From: Echinostoma caproni | Taxonomy: Eukaryota; Platyhelminthes; Trematoda; Plagiorchiida; Echinostomatidae | Length of the DNA: 10,109 nt | Reading direction: 5' to 3' | NCBI GenBank assembly: GCA_900618425.1 | Contig: UZAN01000411.1 | Coordinates: 1 to 10,109 of the forward strand | Shown here: positions 7,097 through 10,109 of the stretch, piece by piece | Layout of the letters: each line of letters starts with the position of its first letter | Numbering within the stretch: the stretch's first letter is position 1 | Made by a program: the position numbers and the translations under genes | The notes under the pieces: generated by a model | Seen by the model: only the letters and a program-made list of their open reading frames with translations | Told to the model about the DNA's origin: nothing | The model's database searches: none

Positions 7097-8020
7097 GAAT
7101 GAATCGATGTTTGGACCACAAACAGCTTAAGGTGGAAGAAGGTGTCAGCTATAACATACTTTGGGACTAAAAGACTGACGTCTGCAGTCTAGCCGGCTCT
7201 TAATAGTTGATGTTCATCTGGAAATCAATAGCAGCTTGTGCTATCTGATCTCATCCTAAACGGGTTGATAACCAATGTTTAATAAAGTCTTCAGCTCACT
7301 CGATTTGGGTAATTCGAGTTTAGATTCGGTCACTTTTTGGTTTAGTAATCGGTCTTTTCCCCAGTACAGAATCCATGGATCACCGTGGCAACGATGCGAT
7401 AACTACATGTAGGATCTACAAGGCAAAGGTGGGTTCCCAACCTGTCATGAAACCCGGTTGACTGTTTAGCGATTTTTGATGATAAAATGGCAAACTCGGG
7501 AACCGGTGAAATAAAGTCGACATCTCATACATGTTGGTGAAACCGGAGAAAAAAGAACCTTTGCTTTTTCTCACAAGCAGCTTTTGTATCGCAATCTAGA
7601 GGTCGTTCGTTAATCAGTGATGTATAATAAATTGTTTTACGGTGTTGAGACATTAGTTTCTCTCCCCTTATTTTTTGCATTGCGAAAGAACCGTTCAATG
7701 ACTTCATTGAAATTAATATTTTCCATTGCTTACACGCAGATCTAGGTCAGAGTTAGAGAACCTACCCATTACTCCATCATTTCTCAGTGTTTATTTTACC
7801 CTTCGAAGACTTCAAATAGTAACTTAAGGTTTCTAACTCCAGGTAGGATAGCTTCGCGTTGATACCCCCACCCCAAATACACAAGCACCAAATGCGCAGT
7901 TGATTATTCACAATCAGTTCGCTGAGTGAACCACACGCGAGGTTATTTCCCTTCTTTTGGATTCAATTGCTCGAACGGCCAATCAGCTTTTATTGGTCAA
8001 TTAAATTTATCGATGAGTGA
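7097..8020. other. AT-rich unassigned stretch upstream of the Penelope-like remnant
   Basis: A Penelope-like element would carry its reverse transcriptase here. I looked for RT-like motifs in the + frames and found none. The minus frame at 7525-7707 (60 codons) has no recognised domain. The element on the right is therefore 5' truncated, or its RT has decayed beyond recognition. Confidence 0.55.
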
Positions 8021-8401
8021 AACAGGACAGGGCAGTATGCCAAGTCCCATCAACTGTACCAATTCGTCTGTGGGTGCTCGGCGACCTACCTAGTCAGAAC
8101 CGAGCGGCAGCTTGGACAAGGAGTAGCCGAACACATCCCTGTGCGGGTCAACAAACTGGTGAACGAATTACACCCGAATGATCAAGGTCAAAGGTCAACT
8201 CAACGTCGCACACCAGCGTCATCGATCGCTCGTCACTCGCTAGAGACTGGGTATCCAGTGAACGTGACCACAGCATTTAAAAGTGTTCTCATCACGCAAA
8301 ACTCTCGGTTGCTCCAGTTTACAGAAGCGATTGTTATTAAACGACGGAAGCCTGAACTGTGCAAGCAGGAGTTATTTACAACTATAGCCCTACTTTGGTA
8401 G
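8021..8401 (+). pseudogene. Penelope-like element GIY-YIG endonuclease domain, 5'-truncated remnant
   Basis: An open frame of 126 codons, from just after a TGA at 8018-8020 to TAG at 8399-8401, with no internal stop. It reads as the C-terminal endonuclease of a Penelope-like retroelement, the nuclease that nicks target DNA for insertion. Visible parts are AKSHQLYQFVCGC (8039-8077, in place of GIY with its cysteines), TYLVRTERQL (8084-8113, the YIG region with the conserved arginine), AEH (8126-8134), and SSIARHSLETGYPVNV near the middle. A TEAIVI follows at 8321-8338, whose glutamate matches the family's metal-binding residue, and then KPELCKQ. YIG has become YLV, losing the glycine, and a low-complexity QGQRSTQ insertion lies near 8185-8205. 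There is no ATG upstream in frame and no RT, so I infer a dead insertion. The overlapping minus ORF at 8233-8433 is a shadow. Confidence 0.75.
8185..8197 (+). promoter_or_regulatory. Perfect DR1 nuclear-receptor-type repeat (AGGTCA-A-AGGTCA)
   Basis: Two exact AGGTCA half-sites in direct repeat, separated by one base, the form bound by RXR, HNF4 and COUP-TF type receptors in animals. It lies inside the Penelope-like remnant, so it may be only a by-product of that coding sequence. Function is not shown. Confidence 0.3.
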
Positions 8402-10109
8402 AAAGATGGACGCAGATAACACCAAAAGTTCATCCACGGTAAATGTTACTTGTTGGCTTTCATTATATTCTTTGACTGTAGTATGTACCCGAAGAGATAC
8501 AGCGAATTTTTTCCGGGAATAAATTGAGCAACACTGTGTTCTGCTGTGTTCTTTATTCAAGTTCATATCATGTCGAAATTTCATACTTTTGCGCCCTCTA
8601 AATCACGAAAAATGTTCTGCATTTTTTCCATTTTTACCTGGTAATGCATTTAGTCACTTCAATTTTGGGTTAAACAACCTCAGCTGGTACCCCTCCGGTT
8701 AATAATTTCCTTTTTAACTCTGTACTACTTACAAATTGACTAGTAATCTTATTGTAGATATCGCATTTGTTCCGGACCACAAATGAGCTCCTCAGACTAC
8801 CGTAAAATTTGCTGCCATCCTGAGCTTGCTCAACTTTATTTCCAAAAATGAAACATAGCAGATTGATTTACCATGCCTTGCATTTTGGGCTACTCTGTTA
8901 CTTTATTCATTATCTTATTCTTTCAAATACGGATATTCCACCTTAAATAATGTTACCACCAGACCCTTCTCTGTATCTTTGTTTTCAAAAATATCTCTAC
9001 TGCAGTTCACCGGTAAAACAAAATGAGGATACTACTCATGATGATAATATCCTTTTCAACCTCCTTTTGAACCTGGTGCAAGTTCGAAACATTTCAACCT
9101 CATGCTCACGGACATTCAGCTACAGAAACGCCGTTATTCCTGGTGCGGTTCGGGTATTGCTTGAATTATCAAAGTTCATATAAAGTGACCGAAATGTGTG
9201 ATATACATCTTTTCAAATAGAACAAATAGAACATCTTTATTTGGACGTGTATTTTATTTATTTATATATTGCAATTTTAACTCTAATGCGAACCGCTTTT
9301 GCGTATTTCATTACAAACGGAATACAGCCTGTTTTTTTTGCTGTATGACTTTCGATGGCACAGCTGTATGGAACCAAGGTACCATAGTTTGATTCACTTT
9401 TTATCCGAACACGAATAACTGACCACCACGCACTCCTAATAACAAAGTTGGTCGTTGAACTCATGACTCAAATAACGAAAACAACCTGATCTTCCATGGT
9501 GACAATACAGCGTTACGAATTACCATTCCTGTCAGAGAATCCGAATTTACACCGCTAAGGTAAAACTACACGGCGAAACTAAGAACGATAATATCTCGTG
9601 AGAAACGTGATTGAATTAGGTAGAATACGATTATTTCCTATGCTCTGTATTGGTTGTGAGTGCATTACATCTATTCCTTGAACTGTGCTTAGGGTAATAA
9701 CTGGATTTGGCCAACGAAGAGCAAACATAACACTTAGGTCACAGGATCTTCCAATAATAAGTGTTATTTGGATTTTTTCACTTATCGCGAACCACCTCAT
9801 CTGAGAATAATGTACAGCGATCTCTCGCGGAAATTCAATCTCATGCGTACAATAGATGTGTGAGATTTCCCCTCAACTTACCATCGATTTTATGGATGGC
9901 ATGAAATTTGACTGTGAGCTAGAAATAACAGGATTAAGCTAATTATAAATATTTGTTCAACCCAAATATAGTGTAGGGATCTTGACATTCACTTAGGAAT
10001 TGACCAAAAACTGAACTGTTTATAAAACCTGAAGCAATCGATATGGGTTACGTTAGCAGATCACCTCAAATGTCATACACAAATCTGGATTTTTTGACGC
10101 CTGACAGCC
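8402..10109. other. AT-rich unassigned stretch with one small hairpin
   Basis: No gene is recognised in the last 1.7 kb. The + frames at 8950-9183 (77 codons) and 9198-9392, and the minus frames at 8390-8584, 9258-9464 and 9579-9800, have no domain I recognise. They fall where chance frames are expected. A ten-pair inverted repeat (ATAACACTTA/TAAGTGTTAT, 9727-9736 and 9758-9767, with a 21-base spacer) is the only structure noticed. Confidence 0.55.

Noticed and set aside
8950..9183. Possible coding exon (77-codon + frame)
   Set aside because: No domain, no supporting splice sites and AT-rich context; it cannot be told from a chance frame.
1..10109. CRISPR array, prokaryotic operon or phage island
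   Set aside because: No regularly spaced repeats, no ribosome binding sites and no dense coding. Eukaryotic SINE, LINE and Penelope-like remains explain the structured parts.

Overview
The window reads as metazoan, intron- and repeat-rich nuclear DNA. It is mostly AT-rich and non-coding, with short GC-richer islands that are nearly all remains of transposable elements. I see no operons, ribosome binding sites or dense coding. The best guess is a flatworm, probably a digenean trematode. This rests on three things: a Penelope-like GIY-YIG endonuclease remnant, a jockey/RTE/CR1-style reverse transcriptase remnant, and several copies of a short tRNA-derived SINE. The species cannot be fixed from sequence reading alone. 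No complete host gene is visible.

Layout. Positions 3-428 hold a decayed fragment of a non-LTR retrotransposon reverse transcriptase with four in-frame stops, ending abruptly in a TTG microsatellite. From about 460 to 2400 the sequence is AT-rich and unassigned. A GC-richer block at about 2410-3015 looks like an unidentified interspersed repeat. Just after it, 3065-3132 carries a short stretch resembling the end of a fibronectin type III domain, running into a CA microsatellite. A strong RNA-type hairpin lies at 3672-3739. A reverse-strand SINE 3' tail lies at 3789-3837. A second small GC-rich island lies at 4741-4890.

The middle of the window (5325-7096) is a SINE cluster. It has two good copies on the + strand (5325-5505 and 6908-7096), one strongly diverged + copy (about 6590-6770), and a minus-strand tRNA-like head (6305-6407) without the usual tail. 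Next to that head is a second, weaker tRNA-like segment. The better heads keep RNA polymerase III A and B boxes and a pairable acceptor stem at the spacing expected of a tRNA.

At 8021-8401 an uninterrupted reading frame encodes the C-terminal GIY-YIG endonuclease of a Penelope-like element. Its YIG glycine is missing and no reverse transcriptase is visible upstream. The last 1.7 kb has no recognisable gene.

The elements do not form one pathway. They record repeated insertion and decay: autonomous elements (a LINE and a Penelope-like element) now broken, and short SINEs that would have depended on a LINE for movement.
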